A DNA stretch of 5,207 nucleotides from positions 1 to 5,207 of the forward strand of contig PXEJ01000017.1 in assembly GCA_003566215.1 (NCBI GenBank), read 5' to 3'. The notes below the pieces were generated by a model that had not been told where the DNA came from, made no database searches, and saw only the letters and a program-made list of their open reading frames with translations. This DNA is from Cyanobacteria bacterium T3Sed10_376R1m. GTDB taxonomy: Bacteria > Cyanobacteriota > Cyanobacteriia > Cyanobacteriales > Cyanobacteriaceae. Positions 1-5,207 of the stretch are shown here, piece by piece. A program made the position numbers and the translations under genes. The number at the start of each line of letters is the position of its first letter. Positions within the stretch are counted from its first letter, which is position 1.

Positions 1-938
1 CCATTGTGGTTGGTGGTGGTATGGGTGGCTTGTCCGCCGCTATTTATTTGGCTAGATATGGTTTAAAATGTTTGGTGGTTGAAAAGGGCAAAGGACGCTC
101 GATCTGGATGCAAGATTTACGCAATTATCTGGGCATTGATCCTGATGCCCCCGGTAGGGATTTGATCAAACATGGTACGCAACAAGCCATTGATTGGGGA
201 GCTGATCATTTGAGGGGATATGTTGAAGATGTTACCGATGAAGGGGAGACTTTTGCCGTAAAAATAAAAGTAGGCAAAAAAGATAGTGCTTATCCTATTT
301 TTCGCAGTAAATACTTAATTGCCGCTTCCGGGGTAATTGATGTTTTACCTGAGTTGGAGGATATGCAAAATGTCTATGACTATGCTGGTTATACTCTCCA
401 TGTGTGCATGATTTGTGATGGTTTTGATATGTGGGATCAAAAAGCGGTATTAATTGCTGGTAAAGAGTCTCAGATAAATGCGGCTTTTGTTTTAAATTGG
501 TTTACTCCCTATATTACTGTTTTAACCCATGGACTATGTACTGTTAGTGATGAGATGAAGCAAAAATTAGCTGACCATGGTTACCCACTATATGAAAGTG
601 CGATCGCACGTTTTGTTGGGGAAGATCATAAAATGCAAGGAGTAGAACTTACCGATGGTACATTTATCGAAGCAACCACAGGGTTAATTAACATGGGTTC
701 AATTTATTATAATCAATACCTTAAGGGTATTGAGGGCTTAGAGTGGGATGGAGAAAACCTCGTCACCAATGATATGGCACAAACAACCCATGATCGCATT
801 TTCGCCTTGGGAGACTTGAAAAAAGGCTTAAACCAAGTATCTATTGCTGTGGCTGATGGCACTTTAGCAGGAACTCAAATTTGGCGTAATATCCGCCGTC
901 AAAGCGAACCTAGAAAATGGCAAGAAAACATTAAATAA
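1..938 (+). CDS. Thioredoxin-reductase-like FAD flavoprotein, probable DDOR family (5' end cut off by the window)
   Basis: The reading frame is already open at the window edge (first full codon at base 3) and ends with TAA at 936-938. The visible protein starts inside the FAD-binding Rossmann motif (I-V-V-G-G-G-M-G-G), so roughly 5-15 N-terminal residues are missing. Numbering from the GTG at base 6, a thioredoxin-reductase CxxC followed by Asp-Gly (C-M-I-C-D-G) lies at residues 134-139. The C-terminal FAD motif is clear (A-L-G-D near 267-270, then Q-V-S-I-A-V-A-D-G). The second nucleotide-binding site is degraded: A-G-K-E-S-Q (151-156) stands where NADPH enzymes have GxGxxA, and no HRRxxxR motif follows. 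That pattern fits cyanobacterial DDOR, described from Gloeobacter and Synechocystis as a two-FAD protein with an active disulfide that is not an NADPH thioredoxin reductase. The fold is certain; the DDOR assignment is inferred, and a ferredoxin-dependent flavin thioredoxin reductase is the alternative. Probably a soluble or membrane-associated dimer. Confidence 0.8.
   Translation, partial: IVVGGGMGGLSAAIYLARYGLKCLVVEKGKGRSIWMQDLRNYLGIDPDAPGRDLIKHGTQQAIDWGADHLRGYVEDVTDEGETFAVKIKVGKKDSAYPIFRSKYLIAASGVIDVLPELEDMQNVYDYAGYTLHVCMICDGFDMWDQKAVLIAGKESQINAAFVLNWFTPYITVLTHGLCTVSDEMKQKLADHGYPLYESAIARFVGEDHKMQGVELTDGTFIEATTGLINMGSIYYNQYLKGIEGLEWDGENLVTNDMAQTTHDRIFALGDLKKGLNQVSIAVADGTLAGTQIWRNIRRQSEPRKWQENIK
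600..607. repeat. HIP1 octamer GCGATCGC
   Basis: Perfect copy of the highly iterated cyanobacterial palindrome inside the DDOR-like gene, where it encodes Ala-Ile-Ala. Confidence 0.9.
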
Positions 939-950
939 GAGCCTAACCCT

Positions 951-970
951 GCCCCTCTTGGAGGGGATTT
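951..970. terminator. GC-rich hairpin in the convergent gap, possible bidirectional terminator
   Basis: A perfect 6-bp stem (CCCCTC at 952-957, GAGGGG at 961-966) with a TTG loop sits in the 36-bp gap between the stop codons of the two converging genes. The flank on the plus side is ATTTAAAG, so there is no strong U-tract, and the minus-side flank is not T-rich either. The position suggests it separates converging transcripts. The sequence is also of the kind found as small dispersed palindromes in cyanobacteria, so it may be a repeat rather than a dedicated terminator. Confidence 0.4.
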
Positions 971-974
971 AAAG

Positions 975-2723
975 TTAATAATGACTGCCAGACTTGCGAT
1001 AGTGTACGGCAGTAATACCATCTTCTTTTAAAAGTTTACCCCCTTGGGCTTGGGCATATAACACCCAATGGTCGCCACATTCTAGGCGATTGCTAACTTG
1101 ACACTCTAAATAGGCAAGGGCTTTATTTAAAATAGGATTGCCGTTATCTGATATTTCATGATCTACATTAACAAAACGATCTTCTCCGGGGGCAAAGGGT
1201 TTAAGAAAATGCTTCATTAGTTCAATGTGTCGGCCTTCTTCTAAAATATTTAAGACAAATTTACTCCCGATAGGTAACAAAGATTCGATCGCCCTTTCCT
1301 TGGCAACGGCAACGGTAAAACCGGGGGGATTAAAAGTTGCTTGGGATACCCATGAAGCCACCATTGCTCCTTTTATTTCTTCTCTTTGGGTAGTGACGAT
1401 ACATAATGAACCGACTAAACGTCCTAAAGCTTGTTCTGTTCTGGGGGTGAGGGAATTGGCGGCGGCGGATTCTTTGGGTTTAAGGGCTTTTTTACGTTTT
1501 TTCAAGGCTTGGGCAAAGTCTGTCCCGGCTTCCTCACAGGTTTTTAATACTGCTTCGGTAGGTTTAAATTTGACTCGGATGGTATCAAAGCCAAAACGAT
1601 AGCCCCCATCTCTAAATTTATTTTCTAATAAGTCTATGGCTTCCCCACTCCAACCAAATGAACCGAATGCACCTACAATTTTGTTACTATCACCATTGGC
1701 AAGGGCTATACCAAGGGCGCTTTGGATTTGGGTGGGGGCGTGTCCCCCTAAGGTGGGAGAACCGAATATAAAGCCGTTGCACTGTTGAATTGCGGTTTTT
1801 ATCTCCTCACTATCGGCAAATTCAGCGTTAATGGATTCTACCCTCACCCCCGCTTTAGTAATTCCTCGGGCGATCGCACTTGCTAAGGTGGCAGTATTAC
1901 CATAGGCTGAGGCATAGACTAAGGCTACGTTAAGGGTTTGTTTTTGCTGATTTTCTAACCACTGTTCATATAACCCCGTTAATTCGGTTAAACCATAGCG
2001 CACCAATGGGCCATGATTGGTGGCATAGATTAGAGAGTCTTTTTCTTTAATTTTTTCTAATGCCTTACTAATTTGTGAACCATAGGGCATAATGACACAA
2101 TCAAAATAGTATCGTCTATCTTCTTGATAAATTGACCAACCTTCATCTAAAATTTGATCGCCGCAGACATGGGCGGAAAATAGTTTATCGGTATAAAATA
2201 CTTTAGTTTGGTTATCGTAGGTTAGCAGTTGATCAGGATAACGGGGGTTTGGGGTGGTAATAAATTCGAGTTTATGACCTTTGCCTAAGTCTAATTGATA
2301 ATCATTTTTGATCGCTTCTATCTGGAGGGGATTTTTGGCGATGGTTTCTTGGTAGTTATTCTCAAAAATAGTTTGTAGGGATTTTGCCCCCGTGTTGGAG
2401 ACAATAAAAGTAATTTGAGGTGCTTTTTTTATTAGAGCGTTAATAGTTACTGCTCGATTGGGGTTAATATGTCCTAAAATTACATAGTCGATGGTTTCGA
2501 GGTCAATTCTTTGCTCTACTGCTTGTAAAAATATTTCGGTGAAAGATTCCCCCGGAGGATCGATGAGGGCTGTTTTTTCTCCTTCAATGACAAAACTGTT
2601 GGCGGTTGTACCTCTACTTAACCCATATTCTACCTCGAATTTTAGTCTATCCCATGTTCGAGAACGAAATACTCTAGTGTTAAGTGCGATCGGTGCAATT
2701 TGAACATCTTTTGATTTTGTCAT
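975..2723 (-). CDS. Diflavin flavodiiron protein, Flv1/Flv2 subclass (A-type)
   Basis: Complete 582-residue protein, the usual size for cyanobacterial Flv proteins, which pass photosynthetic electrons to O2 in the cytoplasm. Domains in order: metallo-beta-lactamase-like (about 30-250), flavodoxin-like (about 264-405; FMN loop S-A-Y-G-N-T at 272-277, G-S-P-T at 321-324, G-S-F-G-W-S-G at 354-360), a Lys/Ala-rich linker, then a flavin reductase domain (about 425-575). The canonical HxExDH iron motif reads H-I-N-P-N-R (85-90), and the next ligand in T-P-x-x-H-W-P-D is Arg161. Only His85, Asp179 and His237 remain of seven ligands. This is typical of Flv1 and Flv2, which work as heterodimers with Flv3 and Flv4. 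The absence of a neighbouring flv4 or sll0218-like gene favours Flv1 over Flv2, but this is not proven. The ATG at 2723 is preferred over an in-frame TTG at 2741, whose bases overlap the ribosome-binding site. Confidence 0.93.
   Translation of the reverse strand: MTKSKDVQIAPIALNTRVFRSRTWDRLKFEVEYGLSRGTTANSFVIEGEKTALIDPPGESFTEIFLQAVEQRIDLETIDYVILGHINPNRAVTINALIKKAPQITFIVSNTGAKSLQTIFENNYQETIAKNPLQIEAIKNDYQLDLGKGHKLEFITTPNPRYPDQLLTYDNQTKVFYTDKLFSAHVCGDQILDEGWSIYQEDRRYYFDCVIMPYGSQISKALEKIKEKDSLIYATNHGPLVRYGLTELTGLYEQWLENQQKQTLNVALVYASAYGNTATLASAIARGITKAGVRVESINAEFADSEEIKTAIQQCNGFIFGSPTLGGHAPTQIQSALGIALANGDSNKIVGAFGSFGWSGEAIDLLENKFRDGGYRFGFDTIRVKFKPTEAVLKTCEEAGTDFAQALKKRKKALKPKESAAANSLTPRTEQALGRLVGSLCIVTTQREEIKGAMVASWVSQATFNPPGFTVAVAKERAIESLLPIGSKFVLNILEEGRHIELMKHFLKPFAPGEDRFVNVDHEISDNGNPILNKALAYLECQVSNRLECGDHWVLYAQAQGGKLLKEDGITAVHYRKSGSHY
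1870..1877. repeat. HIP1 octamer GCGATCGC
   Basis: Second perfect copy, in the flavodoxin domain of the flavodiiron gene (A-I-A-R, near the FMN loop helix). Confidence 0.9.
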
Positions 2724-2856
2724 ATTATAATTATCCCCCAAATTGTCTTTATCTTTAACTTATCAGATTACGCTACTTTTCGCTTAAAATTCAAAATTTA
2801 GCAAGGTTACTTGGGGTTAAAAGTTAAATAAAATTTACATTTTTTCTGGTTATTTC
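2724..2856. promoter_or_regulatory. Divergent intergenic region with the upstream signals of flv and the GIY-YIG gene
   Basis: This 133-bp AT-rich spacer must hold the start signals of both divergent genes. For the plus-strand gene the best -10-like hexamer is TAAAAT at 2829-2834, with only a poor -35 (TTACTT, 2807-2812, spacer 16) and a leader of about 15-20 bases. For the flavodiiron gene a TTGAAT hexamer followed 16 bases later by CGTAAT on the minus strand (about 2763-2790) is a weak candidate. No NtcA-type GTA-N8-TAC box was seen. Individual hexamers are low confidence; the regional assignment rests on gene orientation. Confidence 0.4.
2734..2739 (-). promoter_or_regulatory. Ribosome-binding site of the flavodiiron gene
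   Basis: On the minus strand GGGGGA lies 10 bases upstream of the ATG at 2723. An in-frame TTG at 2741-2739 would extend the protein by six residues (M-G-D-N-Y-N), but it shares a base with this purine run. The site therefore decides for the ATG and a 582-residue product. Confidence 0.55.
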
Positions 2857-3441
2857 ATGAAATATAAAGTAAATAAAAATCAACAACTAAGTTTATTTGA
2901 ATCAAAAACAGCCTATCAGGTTAATAAACCATCTTTAAAAAAAGAATTTAAGATGAGTGAAAGTTATTTAGAAAATTGGAAAAAAAGAATTTATTCTTAT
3001 CAACAACAAGCTCAAAATAATGAACAAAAACAAACTTATTTAATTGCAAATCAAAATAATAGTTTTTGGGATACTCAATCGTTTGATCCTTTTTCTTTAG
3101 CTACTCACCCTGATCAGTTTTATGATTTACCTCAATATGGTAGTAGTGAAAGCTGTTTATATTTTATTTTGGATACTCATTTACCTTTACTTTTGTATAT
3201 TGGAGAAACTAAACTATCTCCTAATCAAAGATGGATTAATCATGATTGTAAAGGTTATATTCAACAATATATTGAACTCCACAGAAAATATAAATTAACT
3301 ATTAATATTAGATCTGCTTTTTGGTGGGGAATTTCCTCCGATAGAACGGTAAGACAAGGTTTAGAAAAAGATTTGATCTTGAAGTGGCGATCGCCCTTTA
3401 ATAAAGAGTCTTGGCAATGGTGGGGACAACCTTTTAAATGA
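2857..3441 (+). CDS. GIY-YIG nuclease-domain protein with N-terminal sliding-clamp-binding motif
   Basis: Complete 194-residue protein ending in tandem stops (TGA TAA). The GIY-YIG domain fills about residues 97-185: the GIY element appears as C-L-Y-F-I (Tyr102), the YIG element is intact (114-116), and the expected catalytic or structural residues follow as Arg125 (N-Q-R-W), Glu170 (G-L-E-K-D-L) and Asn182 (P-F-N-K-E). The site therefore looks active as a metal-dependent DNA endonuclease fold. Residues 36-64 are a Gln-rich, probably helical segment; the C-terminus is Trp-rich (W186, W188, W189). Residues 10-14 are QLSLF, the consensus for binding the DnaN beta clamp, which supports the ATG at 2857 over the internal ATG at 2953. 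No strong Shine-Dalgarno is present. G+C is about 28% by hand count, well below the neighbours. It is not UvrC, and no intron or mobile element is visible around it. The biological role is unknown. Confidence 0.85.
   Translation: MKYKVNKNQQLSLFESKTAYQVNKPSLKKEFKMSESYLENWKKRIYSYQQQAQNNEQKQTYLIANQNNSFWDTQSFDPFSLATHPDQFYDLPQYGSSESCLYFILDTHLPLLLYIGETKLSPNQRWINHDCKGYIQQYIELHRKYKLTINIRSAFWWGISSDRTVRQGLEKDLILKWRSPFNKESWQWWGQPFK
2884..2898 (+). other. Predicted beta-clamp (DnaN) binding pentapeptide QLSLF
   Basis: Codons CAA CTA AGT TTA TTT encode Q-L-S-L-F at residues 10-14 of the GIY-YIG protein. This matches the published eubacterial clamp-binding consensus QL[S/D]LF exactly, and it lies in a charged, probably disordered tail before the Gln-rich helix, which would leave it accessible. 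Short motifs also arise by chance, so binding is a prediction. Confidence 0.5.
3387..3394. repeat. HIP1 octamer GCGATCGC
   Basis: Third copy, near the end of the GIY-YIG gene, read in a different frame (W-R-S-P). Its presence suggests this AT-rich gene has resided in a HIP1-bearing genome. Confidence 0.9.
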
Positions 3442-3533
3442 TAAATAGGATCTGCTGAATAAATTAAAAACTATAAATATCAATGGTTTAGGCATATTAT
3501 GATTATCAAAAAATACACAAAAGCAACACTTTT

Positions 3534-3561
3534 TTGACAAAAAAATAGTTAAAAGTACAAA
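3534..3561 (+). promoter_or_regulatory. Candidate sigma-70-type promoter for the GH57-like gene
   Basis: A perfect TTGACA (3534-3539) is followed after 16 bases by TACAAA (3556-3561), which matches four of six -10 positions. If used, the transcript would have a leader of about 190 bases that includes the heptamer repeats. The AT-rich background makes chance matches likely, and the -10 is weak. Confidence 0.35.
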
Positions 3562-3597
3562 ATTACAGATACGACACCCAGATAATAAAACCTCATA

Positions 3598-3632
3598 ACT
3601 GTCCATTGTCAATTATCAATTGTCAATTCTCC
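3598..3632. repeat. Heptamer tandem repeat (STRR type), five units
   Basis: Five consecutive 7-base units follow the consensus ATTGTCA: ACTGTCC, ATTGTCA, ATTATCA, ATTGTCA, ATTCTCC. The two exact copies alternate with variants. Short tandemly repeated heptamers between genes are a known feature of cyanobacterial genomes. No function can be read from the sequence. Confidence 0.7.
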
Positions 3633-3662
3633 TGATAGTAAGTCATGATAAATAAATATTTA

Positions 3663-3675
3663 ACACTGGAAGTGT
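3663..3675. repeat. Small perfect inverted repeat upstream of the GH57-like gene
   Basis: ACACT-GGA-AGTGT has 5-bp perfect arms around a 3-base centre, about 85 bases before the start codon. It could be a minor mRNA hairpin or an operator half-site pair; it matches no cyanobacterial regulator site that I recognise. Confidence 0.3.
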
Positions 3676-3757
3676 AATGATAGGCTTAAAATGTTAGTAA
3701 AATCTTGACCAAGATACTGACAACTATTTTTCGATAATCAAATATTAATTACGTCCC

Positions 3758-5207
3758 ATGACTTCAGTTACTATCTCCAACCCGAATCAAGAATCTGTGG
3801 AACAGCAAAAACATCCCTTAAACACAGCAACGGGAGTTTATGTAACTGTCCATGGACATTTTTATCAACCTCCAAGGGAAAATCCTTATTTAAATGCGAT
3901 CGAACGACAACATAGCGCCCAACCTTTCCACAATTGGAATGAAAGAATTTTTCATGAATGTTATCGTAATAATGCCTTTGCTAGAATTTACAATGATCAA
4001 GGGCAAATTGTGGGCATTGTCAATAACTATGAATATTTAAGTTTCAATATCGGTGCTACCCTTATGTCTTGGTTACACAAATATGACCAAGAAGTTTATG
4101 ATAAAATCATAGAGGCGGATCGTATTAGCTGTGAACGCTTGAATGGTCATGGAAATGCGATCGCACAGGTTTATAATCATATCATCTTGCCCCTAGCCAA
4201 CGAAAGGGACAAACATACTCAAATTCGCTGGGGAAAAGCCGATTTTTACCATCGTTTCGGTAGAAATCCTGAGGGAATGTGGTTAGCTGAAACCGCCGTA
4301 GATTACCCCACCTTAGAAGCATTAATCGCAGAGGATATTAAATTTATTATTCTTGCCCCCACCCAAGCAAAAAAATGTCGCAAACTTGATGATGGTGGTG
4401 GTAAAGGAGAATGGTTAGAGGTTGGGGGAGGACAAATTGACTCTACTCGTCCCTATCGCTGTTATGTTAAAGGTTATGGTCACATCGACATATTTTTCTA
4501 TGATGGGCCTATTTCTGGAGACATCGGCTTTGGAGATGTGCTTTCTAGTAGTCATAATTTTTACTCTCGTCTAAAATTAGCCGTCAGGGGAGATAAAAGA
4601 CAATCCCAGTTAGTTTCCGTGGCAACGGATGGGGAAACCTTTGGACACCATAAAAGGGATACCGAAAGATGTTTAGCCTACGCCTTCACTAAAGAATTTC
4701 CTCAACAAGAATGGACAGTGACTAACTACGCCCATTATCTTAGTCTAGTCGAACCAACTTGGGAAGTAGAACTAAAACCAGCTACGGCTTGGAGTTGCTC
4801 CCATGGGGTAGAAAGATGGCGGGATGATTGTGGTTGCGGGGGTGGTGGTGGCTACCATCAAAAATGGCGCCGCCCTCTACGGGAGAGTTTAAACTGGTTA
4901 CGGGATCAACTAACCAAGGTTTATCAAGAAGTAGCACAAAGTTATTTTATTGATCCTTGGAAAACTAGAGATGAGTATATCAAGGTGATTTTAGATCGTA
5001 GTCCTGAGATGGTTGAGAAATTTTTGGCTAACCATAGTCGTCGGTTGTTGCCCCCCTCGGAACAAATTGACGCTTTACGATTGTTAGAAATGCAACGTAA
5101 TTCTTTGTTGATGTTTACCAGTTGCGGTTGGTTTTTTGAAGAAATTTCTCGCCCGGAGGGTACACAAATATTACGCTATGCTTCAAGGGCGATCGAACTG
5201 GCTGGGG
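3758..5207 (+). CDS. GH57/DUF3536-type glycoside hydrolase-like protein (3' end beyond the window)
   Basis: The frame opens with ATG at 3758 and runs 483 codons to the window edge without a stop. No Shine-Dalgarno is visible, which is common in cyanobacteria; the start is chosen because it is the first ATG in frame and the conserved domain begins near residue 27. GH57 signatures appear in order: H-G-H-F-Y-Q-P-P (32-38), the HxHQP-like region 1; G-N-A-I-A-Q-V-Y-N-H (132-141), region 2; G-M-W-L-A-E-T-A (173-180) with the probable nucleophile Glu178; and A-T-D-G-E-T-F-G-H-H (289-298) with the probable acid/base Asp291. GH57 enzymes act on alpha-glucans as amylases, glucanotransferases or branching enzymes; the DUF3536 subgroup has no assigned substrate that I know of. 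A Cys/Gly-rich segment (C347, C358, C360, then five Gly) follows the catalytic domain. From memory relatives are about 800-900 residues, so perhaps half is missing. No signal peptide; cytoplasmic. Confidence 0.9.
   Translation, partial: MTSVTISNPNQESVEQQKHPLNTATGVYVTVHGHFYQPPRENPYLNAIERQHSAQPFHNWNERIFHECYRNNAFARIYNDQGQIVGIVNNYEYLSFNIGATLMSWLHKYDQEVYDKIIEADRISCERLNGHGNAIAQVYNHIILPLANERDKHTQIRWGKADFYHRFGRNPEGMWLAETAVDYPTLEALIAEDIKFIILAPTQAKKCRKLDDGGGKGEWLEVGGGQIDSTRPYRCYVKGYGHIDIFFYDGPISGDIGFGDVLSSSHNFYSRLKLAVRGDKRQSQLVSVATDGETFGHHKRDTERCLAYAFTKEFPQQEWTVTNYAHYLSLVEPTWEVELKPATAWSCSHGVERWRDDCGCGGGGGYHQKWRRPLRESLNWLRDQLTKVYQEVAQSYFIDPWKTRDEYIKVILDRSPEMVEKFLANHSRRLLPPSEQIDALRLLEMQRNSLLMFTSCGWFFEEISRPEGTQILRYASRAIELAG
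4157..4164. repeat. HIP1 octamer GCGATCGC
   Basis: Fourth copy, in GH57 region 2 of the last gene, again encoding Ala-Ile-Ala. Confidence 0.9.

Larger units (their letters stand above)
3442..3757. other. 316-bp AT-rich intergenic region
   Basis: There is no credible gene here; the plus-strand ATGs open only peptides of about 6-12 codons without ribosome-binding sites. The region contains a candidate promoter, a run of heptamer repeats and a small inverted repeat, annotated separately. No convincing terminator hairpin was found after the GIY-YIG stop codons. Confidence 0.7.

Noticed and set aside
1225..1602. 125-codon plus-strand reading frame
   Set aside because: It lies wholly antisense to the flavodoxin and flavin-reductase coding sequence of the flavodiiron gene, has no ribosome-binding site, and encodes nothing recognisable.
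2491..2703. 70-codon plus-strand reading frame
   Set aside because: It is antisense to the conserved N-terminal domain of the flavodiiron gene; a shadow of that coding sequence.
2739..2741. TTG as the start codon of the flavodiiron gene
   Set aside because: It overlaps the purine-rich ribosome-binding site of the downstream ATG, and the six extra residues do not resemble family N-termini.
2857..3441. GIY-YIG protein as a homing endonuclease or UvrC fragment
   Set aside because: There is no intron, intein or mobile-element context, no UvrC C-terminal domains, and the protein has its own start, stop and intact domain.
3499..3537. 12-residue Lys-rich peptide as a possible leader peptide
   Set aside because: It has no clear ribosome-binding site, its stop overlaps the candidate -35 box, and short frames like this are expected by chance in AT-rich DNA.
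3528..3556. ACTTTT...AAAAGT inverted repeat as a terminator for the GIY-YIG gene
   Set aside because: The stem is A/T only with a long loop, so it would be unstable; it coincides with the candidate promoter instead.
3361..3612. 83-codon minus-strand reading frame overlapping the end of the GIY-YIG gene
   Set aside because: It has low-complexity hydrophobic content, overlaps the conserved C-terminus of a real gene, and lacks family resemblance or a start signal.
3848..3857. 10-bp palindrome GTCCATGGAC as an operator
   Set aside because: It is inside the coding sequence and encodes part of the conserved V-H-G-H motif of the GH57 domain.

Overview
The window looks like chromosomal DNA from a low-GC unicellular cyanobacterium, of the Cyanobacterium/Geminocystis/Crocosphaera kind. 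The evidence is four perfect HIP1 octamers (GCGATCGC), a cyanobacterial diflavin flavodiiron protein, a thioredoxin-reductase-like flavoprotein of the type found in oxygenic phototrophs, a short heptamer tandem repeat between genes, and an overall AT-rich composition. No tRNA, rRNA, CRISPR array, insertion sequence or phage module is visible.

Layout: (1) bases 1-938, plus strand, hold a flavoprotein of the thioredoxin reductase fold, cut at its N-terminus by the window edge. Its CxxC is intact but its NADPH-binding motifs are degraded, which fits the DDOR (diflavin-linked disulfide oxidoreductase) family better than a true NADPH thioredoxin reductase. (2) A 36-bp convergent gap carries a GC-rich hairpin. 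(3) Bases 975-2723, minus strand, encode a complete three-domain flavodiiron protein of the Flv1/Flv2 subclass, in which four of the seven canonical di-iron ligands are replaced. (4) A 133-bp divergent spacer separates it from (5) a very AT-rich gene (2857-3441, plus) for a GIY-YIG nuclease-domain protein. That protein carries a textbook sliding-clamp-binding pentapeptide (QLSLF) near its N-terminus. (6) A 316-bp intergenic stretch holds heptamer repeats and a candidate promoter. (7) Bases 3758 to the window end, plus strand, encode the first 483 residues of a GH57/DUF3536-type glycoside hydrolase-like protein.

The first two genes are both redox flavoproteins: photosynthetic electron disposal to O2 by the flavodiiron protein, and a thiol/disulfide flavoenzyme. 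They converge and do not form an operon, so a functional link is only suggestive. The GIY-YIG gene and the GH57 gene each appear to be single transcription units. The most unusual item is the GIY-YIG protein with its predicted beta-clamp tether: it looks like an uncharacterised, replication- or repair-linked nuclease in a compositionally distinct patch.
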